A stretch of DNA of 64,000 bases from Cryptomeria japonica (taxonomy: Eukaryota; Streptophyta; Pinopsida; Cupressales; Cupressaceae), in contig NC_081407.1 in NCBI RefSeq assembly GCF_030272615.1, positions 139,318,897 to 139,382,896 on the forward strand. Direction: 5' to 3'. The notes under the pieces are model-generated. The model saw only the letters and a program-made list of their open reading frames with translations. It ran no database searches and was not told where the DNA came from. A program made the translations under genes and the position numbers. Below are positions 45,144 to 62,499 of this stretch, piece after piece. Every line of letters starts with the position of its first letter. The first letter of the stretch is position 1.

Positions 45144-45250
45144 AATGCATTAGTAAATGAATAAGGAACATCAAAAGGATCATAGATATTGTGAATAAAA
45201 TCACATAAGAAAATAAAAAATAAAGGTATTATTTTATTATGCGCACAAAT

Positions 45251-46324
45251 TGTTGGATTGGTTGAAGGGACCAAAATACTGAGAAGGGGGGGGATCAATA
45301 TTCCCACAGATACTAAAAAATTTCTTACAACTTTTGAATCCTTACTGATATATCAATTAAGCATATTAACCATGAAATAGTAAATGCAAAATAAACATCA
45401 AAACACAACCACAAATGGAACACCAGATTTTATATGTGGAAAAACCAAATAGGAAAAACCATGGAGAGCATTAACTCTCAAGATAATATAACTAGTTATA
45501 TGGTGTTTACATAAATGGGTGGTTCACTACCAATTTACAAAAATAACTCATTGTCGGATTGCTCACTACAAAAGATAAAAATGAACTGAGGAAAGTTGTA
45601 TCTCCAAATGCATGAAATCAGTTCTAGGTTAAGCTCAGATCTCAATACACAAAAATTACAACGGATCCGATAAAAGATCTATGTATCACTAACAACACAC
45701 ACCTGCAACAGATCTGGTAAGGGATTACTACAATACCATTCGCTCTGATTTTTTTTCAACTGCTTTGTTGTCCACAACTCACACTCCACACACTACTTCT
45801 TACTTGTCCTCATATACACATACACACCTTTACCTATATCCATGCATACATATACTTCTATATATATATTGGAAAGCTTACACACCAAGATAATATGTCA
45901 GCCAAGCACAAGTAATATGCTACTCAGATAAACACATTATCCAATAAATCTTTAATAAAAAACATGATAACCAAGTCGGCCTTCACAAGATCTCTACACG
46001 TTTCCTTTACACAATCCATTCACCGACGCATATACCTTAATTACTGGAATAGAACAGGGGTCATCCAGACCCATAGATGCTAACCCATAAACACAAAAAT
46101 CCAAGCATAACAACTCCAAACTCCAAAATATGGATGCCACGCATACCACAAATATCAATCCACAAAACATGAAAGATACAACTGACATAACTGAAATAGC
46201 TGATACTTGAACACACAACTGATACTGGGGCCAAAGATAAGCATAACTAAGGATTTCAAAGATGAGGATCTTCTAGAAGTGACTCTAGTAGATCATCTAC
46301 ACCTTACTGCATCGTATTCCAACA
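45251..46324 (-). mobile_element. Copia-type LTR relic
   Basis: Both ends carry a perfect TGTTGGA/TCCAACA inverted terminus (45251 and 46324). On the minus strand it contains the 'ggtttttccta' and 'tttttccacatataaaatc' blocks (about 45430-45465) and a C-tract (45286-45294 on the plus strand as G's), the same order as in other copia LTRs here. The flanks CAAAT and ATACA do not match, so the insertion cannot be proven as a solo LTR. Confidence 0.5.
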
Positions 46325-46429
46325 ATACAAAAACTGCATACATCATCTACACATATATATTATTCGGACCAAACCACATAACTAGTTTGACATCAATGAC
46401 AACAATGACAATATTCACACGTCTAACAC

Positions 46430-47300
46430 AAATATACTAGGAGAGGGTGGGGGTGAATTAGTATATACCAAATTTAACTTCAAAATCAATACAACATTAA
46501 AACCATTACTACATCACAATACCATCAATACAACTATGTAAGAAATAAAAACATTCACACATAAACATAAGAGAACACCAGATTTATGTGGAAACCTAGA
46601 AGGAAAAAACCACGGCGAGAAATGTTGCTTGCATCTACTGCCCAAATGCAGCCTCACAAAATTATAAATAAATTACAATGACTTTGTAGGTACCAACCCA
46701 CAAGGATTTCAACCTAAGGAGACATTAATCCCCTAATCCAAATAATTGAGCACCAACTCAGATTAAGGAGGTACCAACCTCAAATACAAAGAAGATATAG
46801 GAAATACAAAGGATACATCATGCAAACCTTCTAAACTCAAGCTTCATCATCTGTCTGATTCGATCTACTTCATAACACTCTCACCGTGGATGTAGAGTAT
46901 GTATCTTAGTTCACACACTTCACAATAAACATACTTCTCTTTATTGAGTACACAACTTACACAACTACCCCTTATTGGAATGGAAGATTGACATTAAATA
47001 TGAATTCCAATATTAATTACACCTCCATGTCAGCCAAGGATCTAATTTTAACGTTTATAAGTTGGCCAAGGATGAATTCTTCAATTCAAATTATATGTGT
47101 AGTCGGCTTGGTCCTATCACCAATGCATTACACTAAGAGTAATAACATGCTATGCATTTCTTACATTGAAATCAACTGTTCCAAAATTACATTCGCACAC
47201 TTCATCCAATTGGCGCACATTACCTTTCTTTGGTGTGTTCAATAGAACATTCTACATAGTCAGTGAACTAACACTTTGAACACTCTTTCATTTCCAACTT
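46430..47300 (-). mobile_element. Second copia-type LTR relic
   Basis: On the minus strand this has the same block order: C-tract (46441-46453), then 'gccgtggttttttcc' and 'ggtttccacataaatctgg' (about 46580-46620). The sequence otherwise differs from 45251-46324, so it is a different family. Its upper edge is not resolved. Confidence 0.4.
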
Positions 47301-48074
47301 TCTAAATACATAATTAATACCTCTAAAAATTTGGAATATTTTTCTTCATGTATAGCCTTACTTATCTTCCAAATTGCATGCCAAAATACTTTACTATAGT
47401 ATAATGTGGTATCACAAGCACCATCATCACAACTAGATGCGTATAAAGTCTCTGATTAATAAACCTTAAAAACACAAACACTTCCAAGCCACAATAAATG
47501 CATTAGACATATAGGAACCACTAGCATTGGTGCATAATGATATTAAGAGAGCTATCCAATCATTACTTGACTTTGCCCTTCATTTTTCCAAAGACTCTGA
47601 CATGAGTCAATCACCTTGACATCAACAATCGATTTGACATTAATGACAACACTATATTCAACAATTTTGACTATTTATCGCTTTCATGAGAACATTACAA
47701 AATTTATGGCTCCATAAGTGAAAGAAGGTGAGAATTATAGGAATTCCAAGAGTCAACATGAAGGATGAAGATTCAACATAACTAATGTTTGAATCCTAAT
47801 CTCTATATTTTATTTTCAAATATTCTTTGAGGGTTTCTTTTGGGAAAAGTGATCTTATTCTTAGAGAAAAGTAGTTGATAATTAATGATATATAAAGTAA
47901 TTTGTATGTAGCATGTTCACAACAATAACTTGAAGCACGTTTCGTAAGAGTTCCCTATAGTATGGTATTTAATAATAGCCTATAACATTTTTTGTAGTAA
48001 TTCCTTGTAGTATGTTTCTTAATTGTAGCCTATAATATTTTTTGAAATACTTAAAAATATGCAAGTATAACAAT
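47301..48074. other. Gene-free stretch
   Basis: AT-rich. A TGGTATCACAAGC sequence at about 47408-47420 resembles a primer-binding site but no LTR precedes it convincingly. Otherwise nothing recognisable before the LINE target duplication at 48075. Confidence 0.35.
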
Positions 48075-48086
48075 AACTAATAAAAT

Positions 48087-49400
48087 ATCGTGATCCAGAT
48101 ATTGTGGAAATTTTGGCTAACCAAATGGGTATTTTTATCAAGCATGATCTTATCCCATACGAACTTGCCCATTCAACCATCAGGGTATGCTTATTGCTAA
48201 ACCTCACAAGCCCCTTCCCAAGTCCATTATAATGACATCCTCCATAGGGAAATAGAATCAAGACTTTTGCATAGAGGGTACTAGAGATGTTGATGACCAT
48301 ATGGATAAATTGGGTCATTTAATTCACAGTGTCAAGGATTGGGTATTGATGTTGTTAGGGTCTGCAAGGATTTTGTGACTAATTTCCATAAATGCTCCTT
48401 TTATCAGTCTACTCCATCTCCTCCTTCTACACCAAGTGGGACAACAAGTGTAGTTGACTCAACAGAGAGCTTCGTACCTCTGAATAATGTTGATAATGTT
48501 GCAAGACCTTTCCAGGGTGTTCAGTTTCAGGCAGTTCCTCCTCTTTCTCTGATTCCTTCTCAAGTATTTTTGGGTTGTATGACTGACGTTTTACTTCCAG
48601 CAGAAAAAATAACAAAGCCCTCCAATTGGAATAAATCTCCTCAATATCAGGTTGCTATTTTTGGTTCAAGTTCTCTGCAAAAATTTGGGGGTAGATTCAA
48701 GAAAATATATTTTAAGATCCACTGCCCTTCAATCCTGGTTGATTGGTTGTATAAGAAAATATATGCTTCCTCTCTCTTTAGGCAACTCACTTCTTCTTTT
48801 CTGAGTTTAACTTCCATGGGAACCTCAGATACTCAATCCCAGGAAATCTCTATATCACAGAATGCAAAGGATAACCTGATTCATAGCTTGATGTTTAATT
48901 GCCAACCTTTCTATGTGGTTGATCGCAGTCTTCCCACTGCTGGATCCTCATCGGATACTCCAAAGATCAAATTAATGGTGCTTGATATCCTTATCTATGT
49001 TGCATCAAACTTGATTGATGAAATTGCTCTCGAGGAATTTTTGAAAATTCAGGATGTCCCTTCTGTTGATGCTATGCCTCTTGCTCTCAATACTTCACCA
49101 TCCATTTTCTCACCCCTATTAGAATCTAGTCATGTTGAACACCTTGTGGCTAAAAATAATTCATATCAGCCCTTTCAACCTTCCACACAACTTGACTTTG
49201 ATTTTACTCAACATCTCTCTCTTGCTCAAACAATCTCTTCATCTCCTTTGTTATCTAAAACACCTAAAAAAAGAGGTTGGAAGCCAAAGATTCTTAAAAT
49301 CCAAGAAGAGATCGCAGTAGGTATCCAAACTACAATTATAGATAAGTTTTCACCCCACTCAAGACCGAGAAGAAAATGTTGTTCTTCTTGGATGCAATGA
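48087..49400 (+). pseudogene. LINE ORF1 (5' truncated)
   Basis: About 48100-48230 reads as the end of a DUF4283-like domain in a broken frame (MGIFIKHDLIPYELAHSTIRV). From 48339 an uninterrupted frame of 353 codons runs to TGA at 49398-49400. A VCKDFVTNFHKC segment near its start may be a degraded zinc knuckle. The rest is Ser/Pro-rich with a basic KKRGWKPK motif near the C-terminus, resembling an AT-hook. The role in intact LINEs is RNA binding. The frame's stop overlaps the ORF2 start. Confidence 0.65.
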
Positions 49401-52400
49401 GGATCATATCTTGGAATGTTAGAGGTTTGAATGCCTCTGACAAGAGGGGACAGATCAAGAAGCAATTGGATTCCTCCCAAGCAGACATCATTTTATTACA
49501 AGAAACAAAACTTTTAGATCAAGCCTCTCAAAAGATTTTTAAAAAATGGACTTTATGGGATTTCATACATATTCCTACAGTAGGGGCTTCTGATGGTATT
49601 CTGACCTTGTGGAGTTCTAGGACAATCAAAGAAAAAACTTTGAACCAAGGGACAAATTGGCATCTTATTCTTATTGAAAATTTTGATTTATCCTTTGTTA
49701 TCTTTAATATCTATGGTCCAACAGCTCCTCAAGAGAAACATGCTCTTTGGAATAGTTTATCTTGTTAGATCCAACAACAGGGAGTTCATAAAATCATATT
49801 AGGAGGTGATTTTAATGCCATTTTGTCTCAGGATGAGAAACAGGGAGGCAATCCTACTGCGTCTAAGGTGATTGAAGACTTTAGATCTTTTGTGTTTGAT
49901 AACGCCCTTTCTGACATTTCACCTTCTAATGGTCAATTTACATGGACAAATCAGAGAACTTCCCTTCAAATTTCAAGTAGATTGGATAGGTTTTTCACTT
50001 CATATGAATGGATCCTTCAGAAATATACTTTCAGCTCTAATATTCTATCGTTCACTGGATCTGACCATTTTCCTATCTCATTATGCTTGGATAAACATGA
50101 AGCTTCTCATCATAGACCTTCTTTTAAGTTTGAAAGAATGTGGTTTCGGTACCCACACTTTCATGCTCTGCTTCGTCAATGGTGGGTAAGTACTCCCTTC
50201 TGTAGGGGGAACAAAATGTTTCAACTTTATATGAAAATGTAGTTTGTAAAAGCAAATATCAAAGTTTGGAATAGGGAAGTATTCAAAAATATCTTTGCAG
50301 AGAAATCAAATTTAGAGAAGGAATTAAAGGACGTCGATGAACTTAACTTTTCTACTAGGATTAATCCAGAAACCTTCTCAAAGCAGAAGCATTTATAAAG
50401 TTACTGGGAAGAATTGTGCTCTAGAGAGGAGGAGTATTGGAGACAAATATTAAGGGAGCTATGGTTAAAAGAAGGGGACAAAATTACTAAGTTCTTTCAG
50501 GCATCTACAAAGATTAAGCAAGCTACATCTACTATCTTTTCTATAAATGCCTCTTCTTTGGGGTTAAAATTAACTAATGAATAAGAAATCAGGGAAGACG
50601 GTGAACTCTTCTATAAAAATCTTCTTGCTCTCTCCCTTCCTTTTGTTCCTGAGGAGTCTAGTGTCGAGATATTGCTAGATTCCATCCCTTATTTGATTTC
50701 ACAACGTGATAATGATTATCTGATGCAACCTTTCTCTCTTGCTGAATTACAAGAGGTGGTAGTTTCAATGGCTCTTGACAAGTCTCCAGGCCCTAACTAT
50801 TTCACCATACTATTCTTTCAAAAGTGTTGGGACATTTTAAGCTTTGATCTTTTAATGTCTTTGGAGGAGTTAAGACAAAAAGCTTTTATTCTCAAGAACT
50901 TCAATTTAACTCATCTTTCTCTTATCCCCAAATCCAATAACCCTCAATATTTTGCAGACTTTACGCCTATCTCCTTGTGTAATACATTGTACAAGATTTT
51001 CACAAAAGCTATTTAGCTTCGGTTAAAATCCTTGATACCTAAAGTAATATCTCTTCAACAAGGAGGTTTTGTTCCTAGTAGGGAAACATCAGAAGGTGCG
51101 CTTGTGGCCCATGAAGTTTTTCACTCAATTAACTCTTCATAATCCCCTGCTTTCATAGCTAAATTAGACATGTTGAAAGCATATGATAAAGTATGTAGGT
51201 ATTTTCTTTTGAGAGTGCTTAAAAAGTTTGGCTTTTCGGATAAGTGGTGCAAATGGATAAAAAAATTTCTCTCCGGGGCACATTTTTATGTTATTGTTAA
51301 TGGTAATCTTTATGGTTTTTTTCGAGCCACTCAAGGAGTTCGACAAGGTGACCCACTATCACCTTTTCTCTTCATTATCATGGCAGAAGCTTTTAGCAGA
51401 TTGGTCAATAAGCAGTTGAGTCTGGGTCTTTGGAAGGGGGTATGCATCCCTAATACCTCAATTTCTATCACTCACACTTTATTTGCAGATGATACACTTT
51501 TATTTGGTTGTTCCAATATTCAAGAAGCAAGGCATATTAAGAAAATGTTGGACATATATACTTCCGGATCTGGGCAGAAAATCAGTGCTTAGAAATCTAA
51601 ATTATTCATATTCAATACTTCTGAAATGGTGTCTAACAACATTATCCAGACATTGGGCTGATTTCCAATAGATTCTCTTCCATCCTAATACTTGGGTATC
51701 CCTTTCTTTATGGGAGCAGGGAAACCTTCTTTTTGGAATTCTGTGATTGACAGATTAAAAAGAAGAATTTATGTGTGGAAAGCTAGATGGTTATCTCTGT
51801 CAGGCAGAATCCTTCTTGTCAAAATTGTTTTGGCTACAATTCCAAACTATTACATTTCAGTCCTTCAAGCCCTGAAATCTATTGTTTCCCATATCGAGAA
51901 AATTATTCAAAATTTTATTTGGAAAGGTAATCTTTCAGAAGATAAAAGGATCCCGCTTGTGTCTCTCAACAAAATGACTCCAAGTAAATCTACGGGTGGG
52001 GTTGGTATGCACGATCTTTCAAAAAGGAATAAGGCCTTTGGGGGAAAGTTGGTTTGGAATATTTATGTAAAACCACATTCTTTGTGGTATCAAATTATGC
52101 AAGAAAAGTATTTAGATACTCCTACCCCATCACGTATATTTACTATCCTTGATCCTCCATCAGGGTCTGCGGTTTGGAACTTCATGATGGCTTCTAGGAA
52201 TGTGATTACTAGATATTTATCATGGCAAGTATATAATGACAAAAATGTCAACTTTTGGCATGATTCATGGAGTGGTCTCCCTCCTCTTAATCTTGAAGAA
52301 TCTCTAGTAGATGTGATCCTTATATTTATTGCTCAATGGGGTTCTCACCTTTATGATTACATAGATGATCTTGACAAGCCTTCAAATCGTGTCATTTGGA

Positions 52401-53692
52401 AGAAGCCAACTCTACTCCCAATCTCCCCGGGTCAAAAGGTAAAATTTTCTTTGATCCTCAAGAACCACATTATTTTTATCTCTAATGGTTTGTACAAATT
52501 GATATGGTGCCCTATGAAGAACGGAAAGTACTCTATCAAGGAAGGGTATAAAGCAATTCATCAAATGTCTGTTCAATCAAATGTCTGTTCAATCCTATTC
52601 ACAAAGAGATTATAATTTCTATTGGAACAACAATGTTCTTCCCAAGGCAGGGATGTTTGCTTGGCTTTCTCTACACAAGAGAATACTCACCAATGAGAGA
52701 CTTGATAAATTGAATATTGCACATCCATTTGCTTGTGTACTTTATGGTGAGCACAGTGAAACGTTAGATCATCTCCTCCTCCAATGTGATTTTGCTCATT
52801 ATTGTTGGATGTTTGTGCTTGATAAGATTTCCTTTAGCATCCCTCTTCCAAATAATGTATGAGATTTGTTCGTCATGGCCAGTCTTATACTCATCCTCTT
52901 TTTTTGCATGCATTTGGAAAGTGATCCTATCCACAGTAGTATGGTCACTTTGGTTGGAAAGAAATAAGCATATTTTTAGAAAGCAAACATCTCCTCTTTC
53001 TGATGTTTTCAATTATATTGAAAAATCACTATCAGAACTGGTTAATGCTCATGTTTCAAATCAATTCAATCCAAATAGGGAATTTACTTCTTGGGATGGT
53101 CAAGTTATTAATAGCTGGAAGGGCATTTCTATTCCTATATCACCTTGTTTTCTGAGAGTGAGAACTAGTAAAATTGATAGAAATAAAGTGAAATGGTGTC
53201 CTCTGGATTCAATGCATTTCAAATTGAATTTTGATGGCTCCTCTAAAGGGAACCTGGGTGATGCAAGAATAGGAGTATGTGTAAGGGACCACACAGGGTG
53301 TGTTTTTTGCTTTAAAATCTACTTCTATTCCACCGGGTACTAACAACTTTGCAGAGGCATATGCTTTGCTTGAAGACATTCTACTAGTAAAAAAATTGAA
53401 CATCTCTTATATTCACATTGAAGGCGATTCAACTATTGTTATCAATGCTTGCATAAAGATAAATATTGACAATTGGCAGATAAGATATTTACTTGAACAA
53501 GCATGGACACTTATTGATACATTTGTAAACTTTACCATTTCACATGTGTATAGAGAAGGGAACCGGGTTGCAGATCAGTTGGCAAATATGGGAAGTTCCA
53601 AGGTGGAACTTAATATGATGGGTTCAAATTGTGATCTTGATTATTTTCCAATTCCTAAGGAAACATTTTTGGAGGACATGGGTACAAGATAA
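49397..53692 (+). pseudogene. LINE ORF2: endonuclease, reverse transcriptase, RNase H
   Basis: ORF2 starts at ATG 49397 with MRIISWNVRGLN, the typical AP-type endonuclease start. It continues with ILLQETKL, GGDFNA, LDRFF and GSDHFPI (to about 50080). Reverse transcriptase spans about 50690-51600, including ALDKSPGP, QGVRQGDPLSPFLF and the catalytic FADD near 51482-51493. A zf-RVT-like part follows (KAGMFAWLSLHKRILTNERL, about 52640-52700). RNase H (LNFDGSSKGN, then EGDSTIV and REGNRVADQLA) ends at 53692. From 49397 to about 52570 the frame is kept and broken only by nonsense codons (49766, 50240, 51014, 51140, 51590 among others). A 16-bp duplication near 52565 is the first of three frameshifts. 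Confidence 0.9.
52565..52596. repeat. 16-bp tandem duplication inside LINE ORF2
   Basis: AATGTCTGTTCAATC occurs twice in a row with a 16-bp period. Because 16 is not a multiple of three it shifts the ORF2 frame just before the zinc-binding region. Confidence 0.9.
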
Positions 53693-54169
53693 TATTACAC
53701 ATGGCTATGCAGTGGTCTTTTTCATAATGATAAAAATTAGTATGTGAGGTATTATAAGTGCAGGGTCTCGTGGTTCTGTTGTATCTGTATGATGTGAATG
53801 GATGTCGATTTGAGCAACTAAGAAGCGTGTTGGATTGCAAGTTGAATAAATGCATAAGTGAGACAAACTGTGATGTTTTGGTTCGGACTTCATCTTGTTC
53901 AACATATTCCAGAAAGCATTCGATACTTGGGGATGATTTGTGGCACTCGGTATTCTAGACATTATAAGATAGATTGTACTTTTTGGCATACTAGGGATTT
54001 AAGTTTCACAACCTTTCTATGTATTATAGAGCAAGGATTGGAGTTTTTCTTATTGGTTCTTTTCTCCGGGAGCTCTTTGAATCAGCTTTTGTAAAAGAAA
54101 TATATAAATAAATAAAATATATTAAGTGGCACTGCCACCTTTTAAAAAAAATAAAACAACTAATAAAAT

Positions 54170-54824
54170 GTTAAATTGGTGCTATGGAAAATCTTTTTTT
54201 GATCTTAATTTTGCATAGCTTCTTTATTTATGTATATTGTAGATGTATTCAATATTGATTCAGGTCCACTAGGAAAACATGCGACGTGACTATGAGGAAA
54301 AAATTATTAATTTAGCCCCCTTTCCTTGTCTACATCAACACTTGTGTCAAGGTTGCAACAAGTCCATGCTTTTGAGATTGTATCAAAATTTTGAATCCTA
54401 GTTAAGTATTATTTCCTAGATTTATGTTATAGGGTTCACCACTTTTCAATTCAAAATTTTAATTTACCATATCAACTTTAGATTTGCTCCTAATATGCTA
54501 AACATATTGCAAGATGTTTTTGTATGATCTAAAATCATTCTTCATTCCATCATTCTTTATAATAAAATTTCCACCATGGGAAACTTAATTTGATCCATTA
54601 ACACTATCTATGAATGTTGAGTACAAATAGCTCCTATGAATCACATGCTTTAGATTTCTATAATTTATATTTGTAATAAATTAGGATATTAGGTTACTAA
54701 ACATAAAAAATAAATATAAAATAATTAAAATGAGAGTTACAAGATATACCAATTAAAATATTGCATAATGTTTACATGGGAAAAACTATTTCAAACAATT
54801 TTTTTTCATAAAGCGTCATTATAT
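54170..54824. other. Gene-free AT-rich stretch
   Basis: Nothing recognisable between the LINE target duplication and the next LTR. Confidence 0.4.
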
Positions 54825-55149
54825 TGTAAAACATTTATAGAATGATTATTAAAATATAGACTAAACCCATGGAACCACTTGTCCTTTCTCTCAAATGACC
54901 TCTCTAGGCTCATGAAGAAACTCTATTTTTTACCAACCCTTAATGAGAGAGAACTTGCTTAAAAATAGAAGGGGTGGAAAAATACCCAAATGGGTATTAG
55001 TCACACCTACTCAAAAATAACATTTACAAATAATCAATAATCTAATAGTTATTGGACTATAATTACTTTAAGTGGAACATGATTTTAATAAAAGCATATA
55101 CTACATGTAAGTTTTATAACCTTATCTTAAAATAAAATATGCCCTAACA
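54825..55149 (-). mobile_element. Copia-type 3' LTR
   Basis: On the minus strand starts TGTTAGGGCATATTTTA at 55149, directly after an AAGGGGGAG-type polypurine tract, and ends near the complement of TGTAAAAC (54825). Coding remnants of the element, expected at higher coordinates, are not recognisable and no matching 5' LTR is found before 58000, so only the 3' end of the element can be supported. Confidence 0.55.
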
Positions 55150-55160
55150 CTCCCCCTTAA
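55150..55160 (-). promoter_or_regulatory. Polypurine tract of the copia-type element
   Basis: On the minus strand TTAAGGGGGAG directly abuts the LTR start TGTTAGGG, a standard copia arrangement. Confidence 0.6.
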
Positions 55161-60640
<5,480 letters not shown>

Positions 60641-60649
60641 AATGTGTTG

Positions 60650-61334
60650 CGAATAGGGGTTTGCCTAAGTCAAATCCCGGTTGAGGAATCAACCTTGAAT
60701 GAAATATTGCAAATACTAAAGTAAATAATGGAAAGGTATACCTTATATCTGCAATGATTGATAATGATGCTTTGCTTCTTGAATGAAATCACATATGTTG
60801 TATGAAATGTCATGAACATGACAAAACCCTAACACACACACATTCTTGCAAATGAATGATGCAATATTGCTCCACTGAAGAATATGCAGCCTTGAAGAAT
60901 GCTTGATGAAGAATTCTTGAATGCTTGATGTAGTCTACGTGCCTTCTCCACCTTGCTCACCTATATGTTCCTTATGATTGTTATGATGCTATATCAAAAT
61001 GAGAGGGGGAGACCTCCTTATATACTTTCCTATCATCAAACATTCTAGTTTTCCGACATGGGCTGACATGAGGAATTGTTTTCCTGCTCAAATTTGACAT
61101 AGGCCCTAGGGGCCAAAATGGGTCCTCATTAGGGAGGACTAGGGCGTGGTGCGCTGGTCCTACCCCAAATTGGGCCAGGATCAAGGGGTTGTGCAAGCTA
61201 AAAGATGGAAAAATGAATCTTGGTTGCATGGGAGAGACATAAATGGGTCCCGATCAAGCATGAGGATGAGACCGCTAAGGTGAGGGCCTCGAATGCGGTC
61301 AAAATTGCAAGGGGTGCAATTTTAGGATACTACA
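60650..61334 (-). mobile_element. LTR promoter relic
   Basis: On the minus strand starts TGTAGTATCCTAAAATTGC at 61334, similar to gymnosperm gypsy LTR starts. A GC-richer U3-like part follows, then a TATA element (61025-61018) about 310 bp downstream. The lower edge is unknown. No internal coding region could be linked to it. Confidence 0.4.
61018..61025 (-). promoter_or_regulatory. TATA box of the LTR relic
   Basis: On the minus strand GTATATAA followed by GGAGG lies within a G-rich context, as in LTR U3/R promoters. Confidence 0.4.
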
Positions 61335-61344
61335 ATATACTAAT

Positions 61345-61480
61345 TTAAACAGTGCAAATACCAGACAAGGCAATGCATATACAATGCATGCACCCAACAT
61401 GGTAGTGCATACAATAGATAGAGTAGTGCATATATGAAAAGGTTTAGCGCATACAAGTAATACAATAATGCAAATAAGAT
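61345..61480. repeat. Degenerate 21-bp-period array of RYGCATA words
   Basis: Words of the form A(G/A)(T/C)GCA(T/A)A occur at 61351, 61372, 61383, 61404, 61424, 61446 and 61467. Most spacings are 20-22 bp and one is 11 bp. On the minus strand the array translates as repeated LYAL-like units every seven residues. It is not a CRISPR array and encodes no known protein. Confidence 0.65.
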
Positions 61481-62039
61481 AGAGCACAAAAAGGTCTCAA
61501 AATGACCTAGAAACATTTGGCCAAGTCCGAAAAATAAATTAAACACTTAAGCCAAAGTCAAACTTAACAAAAATGAGGCGTAAATAAGTTACAACATGAA
61601 ATAGATTGAATTAATCAAAATAACACCAGCAATCCATCCATCCAAAATTCACGACAAGCATTTCTAGGAAAGATAATCACAAATACAATAGTCCCCATAA
61701 TATATTATTAAACCATATAATTGAGTTAACAACAACATCAATTTCTTATCCCCACAGACAATCTTTTACAAACAATCTATTTCAATAACAAAAGAAGTAG
61801 ATCTCCAACCTGGTATTAGAAGTTATGGAAAGACAACAATCTGATGAAGCACAATCCTAACTCCAAGATCCAAAACTAAAAATCCCAAAATCTTCAAACA
61901 ATGCCAAAATTTCTCAAACCAAGCCCACAACACGACAATCTCAGTAAACCAAATAAATAGAATTCCATTCAAAATCCATGGAACATGTCGACCAACAAAA
62001 AATAATTAGAAATTTAATATTTCATACCAACCCCTACCC
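61481..62039. other. Gene-free stretch
   Basis: AT- and A-rich with no recognisable feature. Confidence 0.35.
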
Positions 62040-62490
62040 AAATTCAGGGTAAGAAAAATATAAAATAATATTACTTAACTTACCGAATATCTCAACCAAT
62101 AATAAAATAGGGTAGATAGGGTAAATAATTAAATAATCGATAAATAATTAAACCAAATGGAAAAATGGAAATTAAATAATAATAATAATCAATAAATAAA
62201 ATATAAAGGCTTAGTAAGATAAACCCAATAAATCAAAATGCCCAATAAAAACAATTCAAAACACTCTATTTCTTACCAACCATTTTGAAAATTAAAACAA
62301 CAATAATATAAAATAATATTATTACAATCTCCAACCTCACAGCCAATAATGAGAGAGTGTAGGTAAGATAAATAATAAATAAATAATGGGTAGGAAGAAT
62401 AAACAATAATAAATAATAAATAAATCTATTAACCAATAAATAAAATAGAAAGGGCTAATAAATAAAATAAATAAATCAAAAGCCGAATAA
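62040..62490. repeat. Diverged tandem duplication, period about 245
   Basis: Two A-rich halves share the order 'aaaataatatta', 'tc..ccaataat', 'gggtagg.aa' and 'caataaataaaata.aaagg', offset by 244-248 bp. Low-complexity AAT/AAAT runs inflate the similarity, so the duplication is likely but not certain. Confidence 0.55.
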
Positions 62491-62499
62491 ATGTTAAAC

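Larger units (their letters stand above)
39105..45148 (+). mobile_element. Ty3/gypsy chromovirus, complete layout but inactive
   Basis: LTRs at 39110-39817 and 44435-45143 (about 708 bp, TG..CA) flank a primer site, a gag-pol region in gypsy order (gag, protease, RT, RNase H, integrase) and a chromodomain-like C-terminus. The flanking 5-mers AATGT (39105-39109) and AATGC (45144-45148) are a target duplication with one change. The layout (pol order plus C-terminal chromodomain) identifies a plant chromovirus. LTR divergence is moderate and the coding region has many stops, so the copy is old and dead. It carries no sign of passenger genes. Confidence 0.92.
48075..54169 (+). mobile_element. L1-type LINE with RNase H, flanked by 12-bp target duplications
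   Basis: The body 48087-54157 is flanked by AACTAATAAAAT at 48075-48086 and 54158-54169. It ends in an A-rich tail (54144-54157). It has an ORF1, an ORF2 with endonuclease, reverse transcriptase, zinc-binding and RNase H domains, and a 3' UTR of about 450 bp. The 5' end starts inside ORF1 coding sequence, so the copy is 5' truncated. It is inactive because of stops and three frameshifts, but at 6.1 kb it is one of the most complete repeats in the window. Confidence 0.92.

Noticed and set aside
47405-47425. Plus-strand primer-binding site TGGTATCACAAGC
   Set aside because: It has an extra base compared with the tRNA-Met complement, and the LTR relics beside it are in the opposite orientation.
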